DNA of 64,000 nt from Rhizophagus irregularis (taxonomy: Eukaryota; Glomeromycota; Glomeromycetes; Glomerales; Glomeraceae), in the NCBI RefSeq assembly GCF_026210795.1, contig NC_089455.1, positions 868,001 to 932,000 on the forward strand, in the 5' to 3' direction. The notes beneath the pieces were generated by a model. It was not told the origin of the DNA. It saw only the letters and a list, made by a program, of their open reading frames with translations, and made no database searches. The translations under genes were made by a program, and so were the position numbers. Position 1 is the first letter of the stretch. Each line of letters opens with the position of its first letter. Of the stretch, positions 23,940-34,977 are shown piece by piece.

Positions 23940-24713
23940 ATATTTAAACCTGAAAGCAAAATCAAAGAGTTAAAAAAGAGTAGGAAAGATATTGATGCTG
24001 AAAATATTAAGCATGATATTGATATTTATGAGTTTAAAAAGTTAAAGCCAAAGTAGCAAAATTAAGGTATTATGATATTGATGAACTTAAAAAAAAATCA
24101 GTATTTAGATAGTTAAGAAAATTCTTAATGAAGAACTTATGATCGAATATTATTCTTTTTTCTTGGATAGATTAAAGCTTAATGTTTTCTTTCAAAAATA
24201 TTAAATCGTATTAAAGATGCAAAGGCTCAGTATTGGTTTCATAATACTAACTGGTATAAAGATATTAAAAAATTCAAGGATATCATTAATTATAATTGGC
24301 AAAAATGATGTATTTATCAAGATAATAAAATTTCTCTTTTTGAAGTATAATATGATAAAAAACCAGAAATTATTATTCCTAAAAGAATACAAAAAATTAA
24401 GAAGTTTGCTTATTTAACATCCAAAAGTTTTAATATTTAGACCAACTCCTATAAAATATTAACCTCTGAATATCTGAATTGGTATGCCAAATTAGCTGGT
24501 TTACCAAGTATTTTGATAAATAAGATTCGTTTCAACTTACATAATAAAAGATATAAGAAAAAAACTGGACATAAATTATGATATTAAAAGCTATGATAAG
24601 CATAATAAACCTCAAACCTTTGATTTTAAGCATATCACTTATAAAGTCAAATTTGGTTCAGAATTAATTATTAAGTACTGTGAATATTTTTCTCACTTAT
24701 TACCTGATATGTA
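23940..24713 (+). pseudogene. Decayed protein-coding sequence of unknown family
   Basis: Across the three plus frames there are protein-like stretches broken by stops and frame changes: IFKPESKIKELKKSRKDIDA, then DAKAQYWFHNTNWYKDIKKF, IIIPKRIQKIKKFAYLTS, LNWYAKLAGLPSILINKIRF, and finally YKVKFGSELIIKYCEYFSHL before a stop. Tryptophan, histidine and cysteine content and the ordered run suggest a former gene, perhaps from a mobile element. I do not recognise the family. Confidence 0.4.
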
Positions 24714-24741
24714 AATCTTGAAACTGTGATGCATATTAGGA

Positions 24742-24890
24742 CAGTGACATTTATTACGTAATATTTTAGGAAGTGGAAGGGTATTTGAAAATTATATAAC
24801 ATATAAGTATAACGTAAGATTTTTTATATTACATAGGGATGGGTGAATATAAACTTATAGTAAATAAATATTACGTAATAAATGTCACTG
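24742..24890. mobile_element. Short foldback (MITE-like) element, 149 bp
   Basis: The two ends are exact 25-base inverted repeats: 24742-24766 begins CAGTGACATTTATTACG, and its reverse complement is at 24866-24890. The centre is non-coding. The target duplication is not clear. Confidence 0.65.
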
Positions 24891-25138
24891 CCCTTAAGAT
24901 CTTAAAGTTTAGTACTTTTTTTATATGATTTTTGTAATTTAATGTAACAGATATTTGTATTTAGTCATTGCATAACTAATCAACTGATGAGTCAGATTAA
25001 TCTGTATAATAATCAATATTATCTTAATATTTTTATATATTTTTCTTGTCATTTAGTTATATTTTTATTTTAATTGATAATCTAAATAACCAAAATATTT
25101 TTCTATTCGTATTATACTTTTCATATTTTTTAATTATA

Positions 25139-25731
25139 TCTAATGTTACAACTGGCTCTACAAGTGTTTTTCTTCTGACGATTAGCGAAATAAAAAAATT
25201 GAATAGTGAACAACTTAACGAATATTTGAGAAGAAAACTGAAAGACACTAAAAATATTAATAAACATGTAAATACTATTACAGTTAATCAAGAAGTTGGT
25301 GGTTCAAATTTTCTTGATCTGACGCGAGATGATCTTTTAAGTATTAAAATACCTCTTAGACCAATCAAAGATATCGAAAAAGTAATTAATAAAATTAAAA
25401 GAGGTAGATGAATTTTTTTCATTCACATTATGTTATATTTGCCAATAATGTCAAATGCTTATATATTTTTATACTTTTTTTTTCTGCTTCTTATTGTCAA
25501 ATCCATCTAAAAAATATATTTGCATTATTATAGAACAATCTGATACTAGTGGTAAGTGAGTTGTAATAAATTAGTTACTTTTTATAGCTATTTTTTTTCT
25601 AATTTTTTTTTACTTTTTGGCCAATTAATTCATACCTATATTAAATAACAGATATAAGCAATTTAAAAAGTTCAATTGAATACATTAAGGATAAATTAAA
25701 AGATATATATGAATTGATAGCACGTTATTAA
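25139..25731 (+). CDS. SAM-like domain gene, 5' end missing or unresolved
   Basis: Three exons join in frame. The first is open from about 25046, with no ATG found, and ends at 25404. The second is about 25534-25551. The third is about 25652-25731, ending in TAA. The first exon reads ISEIKKLNSEQLNEYLRRKL, then INKHVNTITVNQEVGGSNFL, DLTRDDLLSIKIPL and DIEKVINKIKR. That is the helix pattern of a SAM (sterile alpha motif) interaction domain: buried Phe-Leu, LT.eDL, then a final helix. The last exon adds a coiled-coil-like tail (LKSSIEYIKDKLKDIYELIA). No start codon or 5' exon can be placed, so this may be a truncated member of a multicopy family. Confidence 0.5.
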
Positions 25732-26024
25732 ATATCAAAGACATAAGGTTTCCATTACACTTAAAATTTGATATTTTGATACTTATTAATTAATTAGATT
25801 TGTATTACCAAGAAGGTAACTTCTATTTAAATATACCAATTATAGTTCTCAATTATACATATTATTGATATAGCTCATGATAATTTGTTTGTATGGTATA
25901 TAAACTTAATATCAATAAAGCATATATAAATCATTAAAAAAAAAAAAAATTATACATATTATTATCTCGTGCTAATAAACTTACAAATTACATTTATATA
26001 AGTGGATATAAAATATTAGGAGTA

Positions 26025-26286
26025 GTGTTACGATCTGGATGAATCTGTCATCCGTTCAATCTGATCCAAAATAAACAGATGATCTGGATGAAAATCCAGA
26101 TTTAATCCAAATGAGAAAGTTATATGTACAATCCAGACGATTCAGATCCAATCCATTAAAACATAGAGGTAACAGATGACAGATTGATCCAGATGAGCAA
26201 AAAACGGATTCATGGATAATCTGGATGAGTTTCAAATCAGATAAATCTGCAGATTGACAAATTAACAGATTAACAGATCGCAACAC
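26025..26286. mobile_element. TA-flanked MITE, about 262 bp
   Basis: The ends are inverted: GTGTTACGATCTG at 26025 and CAGATCGCAACAC at 26286, each next to TA. The interior repeats GATCTGGATGA / TCATCCAGATC-like words many times, so it can fold on itself. There is no coding capacity; the minus-strand open frame here is incidental. Confidence 0.6.
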
Positions 26287-26591
26287 TAATTAAGAGTCTT
26301 TACTTTTTTATTTAATGTAACATTTACACTTTAATAGGCAAAAAAAATGTAAAAAAAGCTTTAAGAATTAATAAAGTATATCTTTAAACTACCATTTGAA
26401 AAGAATTATAATAGGATCTCAGATATTACATATATAACTTACATTTGAATTTTAGCAAATTCAATCAAAATTAGATTAAACTTATAATTTTAGATAGAGC
26501 AAATTAATTGAAAATTAATTAATAGTTATAATTATAAGTTTTAGCAAATTGTATTGATTTTATAATGTCATATTTTATATTTGAGTAAATT

Positions 26592-26746
26592 GCTTTACAG
26601 AAATTTCAAGATCATAGTGTTAGCTTAATGGACAGTAACTGCATTATAAATACATAATAACCATATTATATAATTATAAAGAAATTACATATATGCAGTT
26701 ACTATGCATTAAACCATTACTATAATCTTAAAGTTTCTGTAAAGTG
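26592..26746. mobile_element. Foldback element, about 155 bp
   Basis: The left arm (TGCTTTACAGAAATTTCAAG on to GACAGTAACTGCAT) pairs imperfectly with the right arm (ATGCAGTTACTATG on to AGTTTCTGTAAAGTG). Arms are about 55 bases with a short central loop. This is a typical decayed MITE. Confidence 0.6.
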
Positions 26747-26929
26747 ATACTTTTTTTTAAATTTAATTTATTCTGAACAAACAGTCATATGACTTTATTT
26801 TTTATTTAATTTTAACATCAAAAAATATTTATAAAATCGAATAATATTACAAAAAAAATAAAAAAATAAAACAAAAAATAAAATAAATAATAGCTTCACA
26901 ATTTATACAAGTAAAGTAATCTAAACTGA

Positions 26930-28160
26930 AATAAAATTAAAGAAAAGAAAACTAAACTATTACAGAATCACATACCCCAACTTTATTCGAAAATCAGTAT
27001 AAGTCAACTATCCAGTATGTTCCAAAATCCAGTCTGTTACCAGAGAGAAATCCCAAGATAAAGAGGCTGAACTGTTAAGCAGCACAGAAAATCCAAGTGC
27101 AAAATCTAAGATTCATCCCAGATTATAAAAGAGGAAATCCAAGAAATCCAGAAATTCAGAAAAACTGTTACCAAAGAAGAGTGGTAGTTAATAGGTAAAA
27201 AGATAAGAAGAGGAGAAGAAGAAAAAATTTCATAATAGAGTAATCCCTTAAGAAAGTTCCAATGATGAAAGAAGATAATATAGTAAATCCAAATATCCAT
27301 ATAAAAGCAAAAATAAAAATCATATAAGAGAGGAGATAAAATATTAAAAACCAAATATTAAGAAAAAAATCTTGATAAGTAATCAGTAAGAGAAGTTAGA
27401 ATAAGTTTGTGAGTTAATCAAAGATAGAGCGGAAAGGCAAAATATAGTTTCAGCAGTCCAAAGAATTGAAGTCAATCATAGTAAAAAAGTCAGAAAAAAA
27501 AGGATACTTATCAGTAAACTAAAAAAGACAAGCATCATGGAGATTAGAAATCAAAAAATTATAATAAGCATGAGAGCTATGTTTTGGAAGAATATAAGGC
27601 AAGTCCAAAGATGATTCAAGGTTTCAGAAGTAGAATTACATTAAGGATAAAACCACTCTGAAAGATACTATACTTGAAGATTGCATCATTATAACATAGT
27701 AAAAGTAGAGAGTAAATCCAATAAGAGTTTAAGCTAAAAAGCCTAAAATTCAGGATGACTATTCTTATGAGAAGCAAAAGTTTTTATTTGGAAGAAACAA
27801 AAGTGAATGCAAGCCCAGTCAAATTGATAAAAAAGACCAAATGCAATGAAATGAATAAGTGAGCAAAATGAAAGCAAATTACAAGTTTTATAAATAGATT
27901 TGTAGAAATGGTGAAGATTAGTGTCAATCAGTAAAAAATTGAATATTAGAATGCATAAAGCATTAATCAAGTCTAAAGGATAAAAAGAGGGTTGCCCAGG
28001 ATAAATGGGCAGATTTTGCTAAAGTATCTATTTGAGCATTAAAAGGGTCATTTGTATAAGCAAGAACTTTCTGGAAATTAATGGTAAAATTTTTATCCAA
28101 GACTAAACATCTTGTAGAAAACTAAAGTAAGTGATTAGTTTTTTTCAAAAGTTTAGGAGA
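26930..28160 (-). pseudogene. Relic of a non-LTR (LINE-like) retrotransposon 3' end
   Basis: Read on the minus strand, fragments match the end of a LINE polyprotein. An RNase H-like segment (INFQKVLAYTNDPF, then NAQIDTLAKSAHLSWATLF, near 27985-28085) is followed about 350 bases on by a zinc-binding motif CNSTSETLNHLWTC (27601-27642). Stops and frame changes separate them, so it is dead. Base composition (many AGA/GAA words) differs from the surrounding AT-rich DNA. Confidence 0.5.
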
Positions 28161-28210
28161 AAAGGAATTGTCAACATAAGAGTAATTTAACTTATCCTTA
28201 ATTATAACTT

Positions 28211-28740
28211 TTATCATCAGGAAATTTGTTTAGGCGTAATTTAGTGTAATATTTCGGAGGTGGTGTAAAATTTTGAAATATTACACTAAAAACGTAATAT
28301 TACAAAAGTTTACACTCTTAAATTTGAATAATAATAGTAATTTAAGAATATCTCGCTATCTACTGATCCAATCGAGACGATCTATAGCTCATTGGAATCA
28401 GCTCATCAAGACGAATCGAATGGTAGTAAATTCGCATTTCTACAGTTGATAGAACGCTCTATAGTATGCAATAAAGTTTTAAATTAATAGAAAGTCATCT
28501 ATCGAACGTAGAGATATGATTTTACTACCAGTCGATTCGTCTTGATGAGCTGATTCCAATGAGCTATAGATCGTCTCGATTGGATCAGTAGATAGCGAGA
28601 TATTCTTAAATTACTATAATTATTCAAATTTAAAAGCGTAAACTTTTGTAATATTACATTTTTAGTGTAATATTTCGAAATTTTACATCACCTCCGAAAT
28701 ATTACACTAAATTACGCCTAAACAAATTTCCTGATGATAA
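28211..28740. mobile_element. Large near-palindromic foldback element, 530 bp
   Basis: The left half (from TTATCATCAGGAAATTTG) and right half (ending CAAATTTCCTGATGATAA) are near-perfect reverse complements over about 230 bases each, around a short unpaired centre near 28470. The arms contain GCTCATCAAGACGAATCG, a module that reappears in the tandem array at 52 kb. There is no open frame. It would extrude as a long hairpin. It lies next to the LINE relic. Confidence 0.85.
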
Positions 28741-29199
28741 ATAATATTTAAAAAGATATTAGTTTTGAAGAACGGTTTATATTTTAGCTAAAATTAAGCA
28801 TAATACAGGCCAAAAACCATCTGATTAGTTTTACAACATTTTATTTTTTAATAATTATTTATATTTAATTCATGAAAAATATTTGAAGTTGAATTCAGTA
28901 TTAAATACTTTATTCAAACTTGTCTATGTATTGAAAAATATGATTAACTTCCTATGTTTATGGTCTTGAATAATCTTAAATGTTCTATAATATTTATAAT
29001 TTAATAATTGAATTTTTATAAATTATAATTCATTGGATTTATCTTATTAAAAATAATTCAAATAATTGTAAATATATTTATTGAAATAATATTAAATTAC
29101 ATTATTTTTGTTTTATAAAATATATAATAACTGAAAATTAAAAATAATTATATAGTAGGTAATTTTATATTTCTAAAAAATTAAAAAATATAAAGCATA

Positions 29200-29723
29200 C
29201 AGTCAAACCTCTATATACTAATATTGCTGTTTTGGGGAAAAAGCATCAGTATATCGAATTATCAGTTTATAAAAAAAATTTTATATGCCAATATTATTAT
29301 AAATAACATAATTAATATCGGTATAAAATATTTTAATATGTATAAACATGCAACTTTGATCTACATTTATAAAATTCAAAAAATTTATTAACAAAATTGT
29401 ATCAATTATATCAATTATATATTACATTAGGGATTAGAAGTAAAATTGTATCAATTATATAATTACATCAAAAATTAAAAGTAGGAAAAATTGCGTAACT
29501 TCATTTATGTGATCTAACCTTAAATAGTTAATATATCAGTATATAAATCAGATCTATATATACATTACTATATGAGGGACAAAGGAATAGTATCGAATAA
29601 TGTTATATTGTGAAATCATATAACAGATAAAATATCGGTATAACAAGGTTTTTTTATTAGTTGAAAAACAGGGAAATTAAAATCATCGGTATAAGCAAAT
29701 ATCAGTATATAGAGGTCTAACTG
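29200..29723. mobile_element. CAGT-ended, TA-flanked MITE, 524 bp
   Basis: The left end is CAGTCAAACCTCTATATAC. The right end is its near reverse complement (GTATATAGAGGTCTAACTG). Both are flanked by TA (29198-29199 and 29724-29725). CAGT ends with a TA duplication are the pogo/Tc1 signature. No transposase frame lies inside, so it is non-autonomous. Confidence 0.75.
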
Positions 29724-29754
29724 TATATTATAATTATAAAAGGATTTTACTAAT

Positions 29755-30192
29755 GATCACCAGTGATGATTATTATTATATATAAAAATATTTTTTAAAT
29801 TTTCAAAATTTTTGACTGAAATATTATTCTAATTATAATATAAATATTATTATTATATGTAAATTTATGAGTAAAATAAGTTTTTTCTAGATTATAAAGG
29901 CTGTTATTCAGATAGTTTTTTTTTTTTGGCTGCAGTACATTCAGAACTTTATTTTAAATTCAAATAGTTTTTAAGAAAAATAAAAAAGATTGATTTATAA
30001 GTAAAATACAATTTTTTGTTTTAAAAGATTTTTTTTAGTCAAATTTTCAAAATTTTAGTGTGATTAGTTTTTACTCAGGTTTGTTTTACACATTTATTAT
30101 TTAAATTGAAATTTTTGAAAAAAAAATTGTTTTTTAACTCTGGCCAAAATTATAATTTTCGGCCAGAATTAAGTGGTGTGGCACTGGTGATC
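29755..30192. mobile_element. Inverted-repeat element with GATCACCAGTG ends
   Basis: The left end is GATCACCAGTG, and the right end CACTGGTGATC is its exact reverse complement. Near the right end is a module, CTCTGGCCAAAATTATAA then GGCCAGAATTAAGTGGTG. It recurs in the element at about 33.9-34.0 kb and in part near 52.62-52.66 kb. No coding capacity. Confidence 0.55.
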
Positions 30193-30391
30193 TTTAGCAA
30201 TACCTTACAATCTGCAAAATAAAAATGTTTATATAATTTTAAACTGACCATTATAAAATTGAATTAATGATTGATATACAATTTAATGTAAAGATTTGAA
30301 TGAAATAAGTAAAGTTTGTTATTAAACACAATTACTAAAAAAGTACTATAAAAAATGATTTAATAACTATCTTGTAATGAAAGCATCAATA

Positions 30392-31691
30392 TCAAGTACG
30401 AATTAGAACTGTTTCTTCACTTTCCTTCTTATTCAACTCTTCAAAAATTTTTTCTATATTATATTTTTTTAACTTCTTATAATCCTCAAGAATACTCATC
30501 CCACAAATATTCTGTTTAGTATTTTATGAAAAAACAATTATCAGTAAAAATTAAATATTACACATTAAATTTGATGTTACTTCTAGCAGCATACCATGAA
30601 CACATCCACAATTATTACTAATTTCGGGTCATCAAGATTCACTTTATGCTGATTACCAACCAATTCTGCAATGGCATTAATTAGTTCCATACGATCTATA
30701 ACATTATTGTTTCTGAAATTTGGGACAATAGCATACTATTTTTTTTTAGAAGGAGATGAATTATTAAATAAGCTTGAAGATATCAGTTAGGTAAAAAATT
30801 ATGAGATTTTTACTTGAATTTGTTGATTATCTTTTAATGAATGAAATCGTGGCTTCAATATTTCTTCCGCCATCTTCTTGATATCATTCATGTTAGCATA
30901 ACAGGTTTTCGTAATAGGAATCATTCTCATGGAAAATCTTTTGATTCATTATTAAATACAAATCATGTTGAATCGAAATAATTTCTCTCTCTCTCAAATT
31001 AGAACATCAATATGAAATTACTTACCTAGTCTTCTTTTTTCCTGTATTATACAAATCAATCAAAATAGAATGAACGAGTTCAATAGGATTTACGGGTGGG
31101 TTTGTTTTAATGAATACAACTAACAAAATTATTATTAAACTTATAAATGATAATTATATCATACTAAAGAACTCAAGTCGTGAAAATTATAAATACCACA
31201 ATCGGTTCCAGTTGGAATTGACATAAAACGACGTGATTTATGAGATTCTTTCATTTGAGCAATTTCTTTAGCAATTGAGCTTTCCACATCATTATCCGAT
31301 CCTTCATTATCCGATCCTTCATTATCCGATCCTTCATTAGCAGTATAAATCTTATCAGCATACTATTTCAATTAAAATTAAGACATTTAAATAATTTTTA
31401 AAGAAAGGAAGAAAAAAAATTATATAAATCCTACCTCATTAAACAAATCATAGCATTCGCTAACACACAAAGATTCTTTTTTTTGATTACAGCTAACAAA
31501 TATTCCAGATATGTTGGGTACCAAAATAAGTGCATTTTTTTTGTTTTGTTTTCTTCTATACGACTTTACTATAAAATTGTTAATGATTTAAATCGTGAAA
31601 GAGAATGAGAAAAAGAACATCTTGAAACTATACCTTTATGTTTTTTGTAACTTTTATCCGAAACATTATTATCACGATTACGTTTCGACAT
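30392..31691 (-). CDS. TAN1: tRNA acetylation factor TAN1 / THUMPD1
   Basis: Seven exons: 31691-31634, 31568-31435, 31362-31197, 31119-31026, 30937-30814, 30735-30595 and 30511-30392, giving 278 residues. It begins with a basic region (MSKRNRDNN, then YRRKQNKKNA) and a segment typical of the family (LILVPNISGIFVSCN, then CYDLFNEYADKIY). A THUMP RNA-binding fold follows (RFMSIPTGTDCVVFIKTNPP, then RMIPITKTCYAN, IVPNFRNNN and VNLDDPKLVIIVDVF). TAN1 hands tRNA to the Kre33/NAT10 acetyltransferase for N4-acetylcytidine at position 12 of serine and leucine tRNAs. A triple repeat, GSDNEGSDNEGSDND, sits in the acidic linker. It is divergent from ORC4. Confidence 0.9.
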
Positions 31692-31827
31692 TAGTGTTTT
31701 TATAAATTGTAATAGGTTTTGGACTTTGGAGAAGTGGACCTAAATCATACATCTAATGTCACGTGTTCATATTTATGTATTTATGTATACTGAATCAATA
31801 TTCGCGAGACCTTTTCGCACTTAAAAT
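31692..31827. promoter_or_regulatory. Short divergent promoter region, TAN1 / ORC4
   Basis: Only 136 bases separate the two start codons. The gap holds CACGTG (within GTCACGTGTT, about 31757) and TTCGCGAG (about 31801), which resemble bHLH and E2F/MBF-like sites respectively. Shared control is inference. Confidence 0.45.
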
Positions 31828-33660
31828 ATGAGTAGCAAAAAGCATAAAAAGTACACTTGGTCAGAAGAAAGTATTGCAAAGACACGTAAAACTCTTAAAG
31901 AAAGGCTTTCTGGTCATGCGATACCGCAAACGCTTGTTGGCTTAGAGAAAAATAGCAAGTATGTTCCAAATTAAAACACGAAAAGTACTGGTTAGAATCT
32001 GGCTTTGTGGCGCGAGAATTTATTCAATTAAAACGCGTTTATTAAATGAAAAATTCTATTTCTCTTTTCTTAGAGATTTATACGAGTTGTTAAATAGAAC
32101 TGTGGCTTTTGGTGAAAGTAATACCTGTATACTTATTGGCCCGTCTGGTTGCGGGAAAACTGCTGTAAGTTTCTTTACATTATCGAGTAATATGATATCT
32201 TTTGAATAATTCATCTCTGTTTAAATTTTCTTTTCTTTTTTTTTTTTGTAAACAAAGCTTGTAAATAAGGTTATACAAGAATTATCTGAAAAATATGATG
32301 ATGATTTTTGTACCGTGTATTTAAATGGGCTATTCCAAACTAATGATACGATAGCACGTAAGCAACTTGCTCGTCAGCTAGGAATACAAATTAGACAAGA
32401 TGTGAGTATATACATTTCAGTAAAATTTATACGCGTCTTTATTAATTTATATAACTGTATTTAGCAAACGGACCTTGAAGTGTTTGATCTGTTTAAGTCA
32501 GGAAATGAAGCAACGAAGCCTATAGTTATTATAATTTATAATTTCGACGAATTTGTAAAGAATTGTACTAAACCATTTGTATATAATTTCTTTAATATAA
32601 CCACGAGCAAGAATTGTCCTATGGCGTTAATTGGAATTACTCGTAAATTAGTAAGTTTACGCGTAATTTTATTAAGTAAAAAAACATTATGTTTAATCTT
32701 TTTTTAAAAAATCCTTTTCTTAATTAATAATAGAGTATATTTACTGATCTTCCTAGTAACATTTTATCACGAAATTCGTATTCTCATATTAATGTTGAAC
32801 GACCATATACGATTACAATTTTTACTAAACTTGCTAAAAGTATTTTGACCGTAGATAATTCCATCACAAATGATAAGGAATATTGTAAGATGTTTAACAA
32901 AAAAATTCAGGTAATTTAAATGATTGTCTAAAATTTTCTTTTAACAGAAATAATTTTATAATATATGCATTTTCATATAGGAGCTGTTTGAAAATAAGTC
33001 TTTTAAAAATATTATTGAAAGGATATTCAATAATTCAACAGACATCGTTAGAACTTTTCATAAAATAAGCGTAAGTTTGGAAATTTTGCGACTTAATTTT
33101 AAGTTATTTTATTAATTTGTTCTTACGTGTCTTATTAGTTTGAACCCGTTGGTAAAATGAATATTGAACAACCTTTTCTTATACCGAGTGACTTCATTGA
33201 AGTAGCTATGCAACAAGAAGTGAATATTGACAAAATCTTACAGGGTAAGAAGTAATTCTATTTTAAAAGAAGTAATATGTTGCTATTATTAACAAATATT
33301 TCTTTCAATGTTGAAGACTTACATGAACCTCAACTGTGGATTTTACTCGCAATATATTCACTAAGCGGACGTGATTGTAATGTATTTAATTTCGCAATGG
33401 TTTATAACGAATATACTAATTATATAAAGTCTTATATAAAAGAATCTGGTAGTAGATTTAAACAAAAGTTGATTAAAGAACATTTATTAAGAGCAGAATT
33501 TGAATTTTTAGAACAAAGGGCTATAATCAGAAAAGCTGACAGTAAAGATTTACCAAAAGATTTTAGAATGATGAGATTAACAATTTTACCCGAACAAATA
33601 ATTGATGTAGTTTCAAATAATAATAGGTTACCAAGTCTTATGAGACAATGGATCTCATAA
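31828..33660 (+). CDS. ORC4: Origin recognition complex subunit 4
   Basis: Eight exons: 31828-31958, 32074-32164, 32258-32401, 32465-32650, 32734-32910, 32981-33070, 33139-33244 and 33317-33660, giving 422 residues. The AAA+ core shows Walker A (LIGPSGCGKTA, about residues 64-74), a Walker B-like strand IVIIIYNFDEF, and ALIGITRKLSIF in the sensor region. The C-terminal winged-helix region shows LHEPQLWILLAIYSL, then FNFAMVYNEYTNYIK and HLLRAEFEFLEQRAII, as in ORC4. ORC4 is part of the six-subunit ATPase that marks replication origins and loads MCM helicase. The sequence is divergent from animal and yeast ORC4 but the domain order is right. Confidence 0.87.
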
Positions 33661-33900
33661 TGTAAATTTGTTAATTAAATAAAAGAATTATAATTGATCA
33701 CTACTATTTTAGTATTGTATTTATTCGAGTTAAACTTTATTCAAGCAATCCTTCTAGAGATGTGCTTAAACCTATTTCAGACATTAAAAGTACTATTACT
33801 TGGTTTGGTTAACTTGTATATTAAATTGAAAATCGAAATAAGTAAAATATAAAAATAAGTAAAATATAAAGTTTAATTATAAATGTTACTGGTGATAATT

Positions 33901-34039
33901 GTCACCAGTCACCACTGGTACTAAAAGTTTAAAATTTTGCAATCAGAATTTTTAACTCTGGCCAAAATTATAAACCGGCATTTTAAATAGCCAAATTGTA
34001 ATTTTTGGCTGGAATTAAGTGGTGATAATCACTGGTGAG
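33901..34039. mobile_element. Small inverted-repeat element related to 29755-30192
   Basis: The left end GTCACCAGTCACCACT pairs with the right end AGTGGTGATAATCACTGGTG with a small gap. Inside are CTCTGGCCAAAATTATAA and TTTTTGGCTGGAATTAAG, the same module as in the element at 29.8-30.2 kb, so these are two members of one family. Confidence 0.5.
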
Positions 34040-34040
34040 G

Positions 34041-34071
34041 TAGGATAAAATGGCTGCGCCATTTTATCCTA
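34041..34071. repeat. Perfect hairpin, 14-bp stem
   Basis: TAGGATAAAATGGC, a three-base loop, then GCCATTTTATCCTA. It directly follows the inverted-repeat element. Function unknown. Confidence 0.7.
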
Positions 34072-34918
34072 TTGTTAAGTATATCACATACAATAATTAT
34101 ATTATCGTTTAGTTCATATTAAAAGTTTATGTATTAGTTTTTAAAAAAAAAAGTTTATTATATAAAAGTTTAAAAAGTTTATATAAATGTATAAATAAGT
34201 TTATTTTAAGTGATTGTTTTATTTTTTTATTCAAATAAATGGATAGAATGTTCAATATGAACCTATGTAACTAAATGATAATTATTATTAATGTATACAG
34301 TAAATAACAATTTTTTTTTGACATGTAATTTAAGCTAAAATTAGATAAGAAAATTTCTTAATTTACACTGGGTAGTCATATCACGTGACTTTATTAAAAA
34401 GTTATGTAAAAAAATTTTAATAAATATAATTTTAGAAGAAGCATGTAGTATGTGTATTTTTGTCTGTTCTGCAAGTTTACTTAAAGCATCAAAGTTGATT
34501 TTGAATGTCGATTTTGATTTATTTAACAAATTCTTTTTTTTTCCTGTTTTTTTCGTTAAATTTAATTCTGCCCAACATTAAATGATCAGCATTGAAAATT
34601 TACTTTCTTGGAAACCCATGTTTGAACTTTGATATTGTTATTATATTACTTTACAAGTAAAACTTGCAGATTGGTTATTTTCCTTTTTACTGTTATTTTC
34701 ATTTTTTCATCTTTTTAATATCTATTTATTTATAAATGCTTAAATATAAAAAATGTGGTAGTATAAATGGATAGCCGGGTTTTTGCTTTTGAATGTAGTA
34801 TACGCCTATTTCTGAATATTTGATTGGTTAATAATCATTTCGGACAAATCAGTGGCTTTCTGCTTAAAGCAGAAATCATCGTCCCTGGTTTGGTGTTTTT
34901 TGGATCAAAATTTTCGTA

Positions 34919-34924
34919 ACGCGT
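34919..34924 (+). promoter_or_regulatory. ACGCGT (MCB-like) box upstream of SMC4
   Basis: ACGCGT lies 54 bases before the SMC4 start codon, in the context GTAACGCGTTC. In yeasts this hexamer is bound by the G1/S factor MBF. Its presence near both SMC4 and MLH3 is suggestive only, because the hexamer is also found in introns in this window. Confidence 0.35.
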
Positions 34925-34977
34925 TCTTTTTGAGTTTTAAACTCGATGAATAATAAGTTTAATAACCACTTTTTATA

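Larger units (their letters stand above)
33661..34977. other. Intergenic region with repeat fragments, upstream of SMC4
   Basis: It contains an inverted-repeat element (33901-34039), a hairpin (34041-34071), a half copy of the 23.2-kb foldback arm (about 34450-34490), and, close to SMC4, an ACGCGT box. The rest is AT-rich with no gene. Confidence 0.6.

Noticed and set aside
27106-27354. Minus-strand frame of 82 residues
   Set aside because: Part of the decayed LINE relic; hydrophobic by chance, with no recognisable domain.
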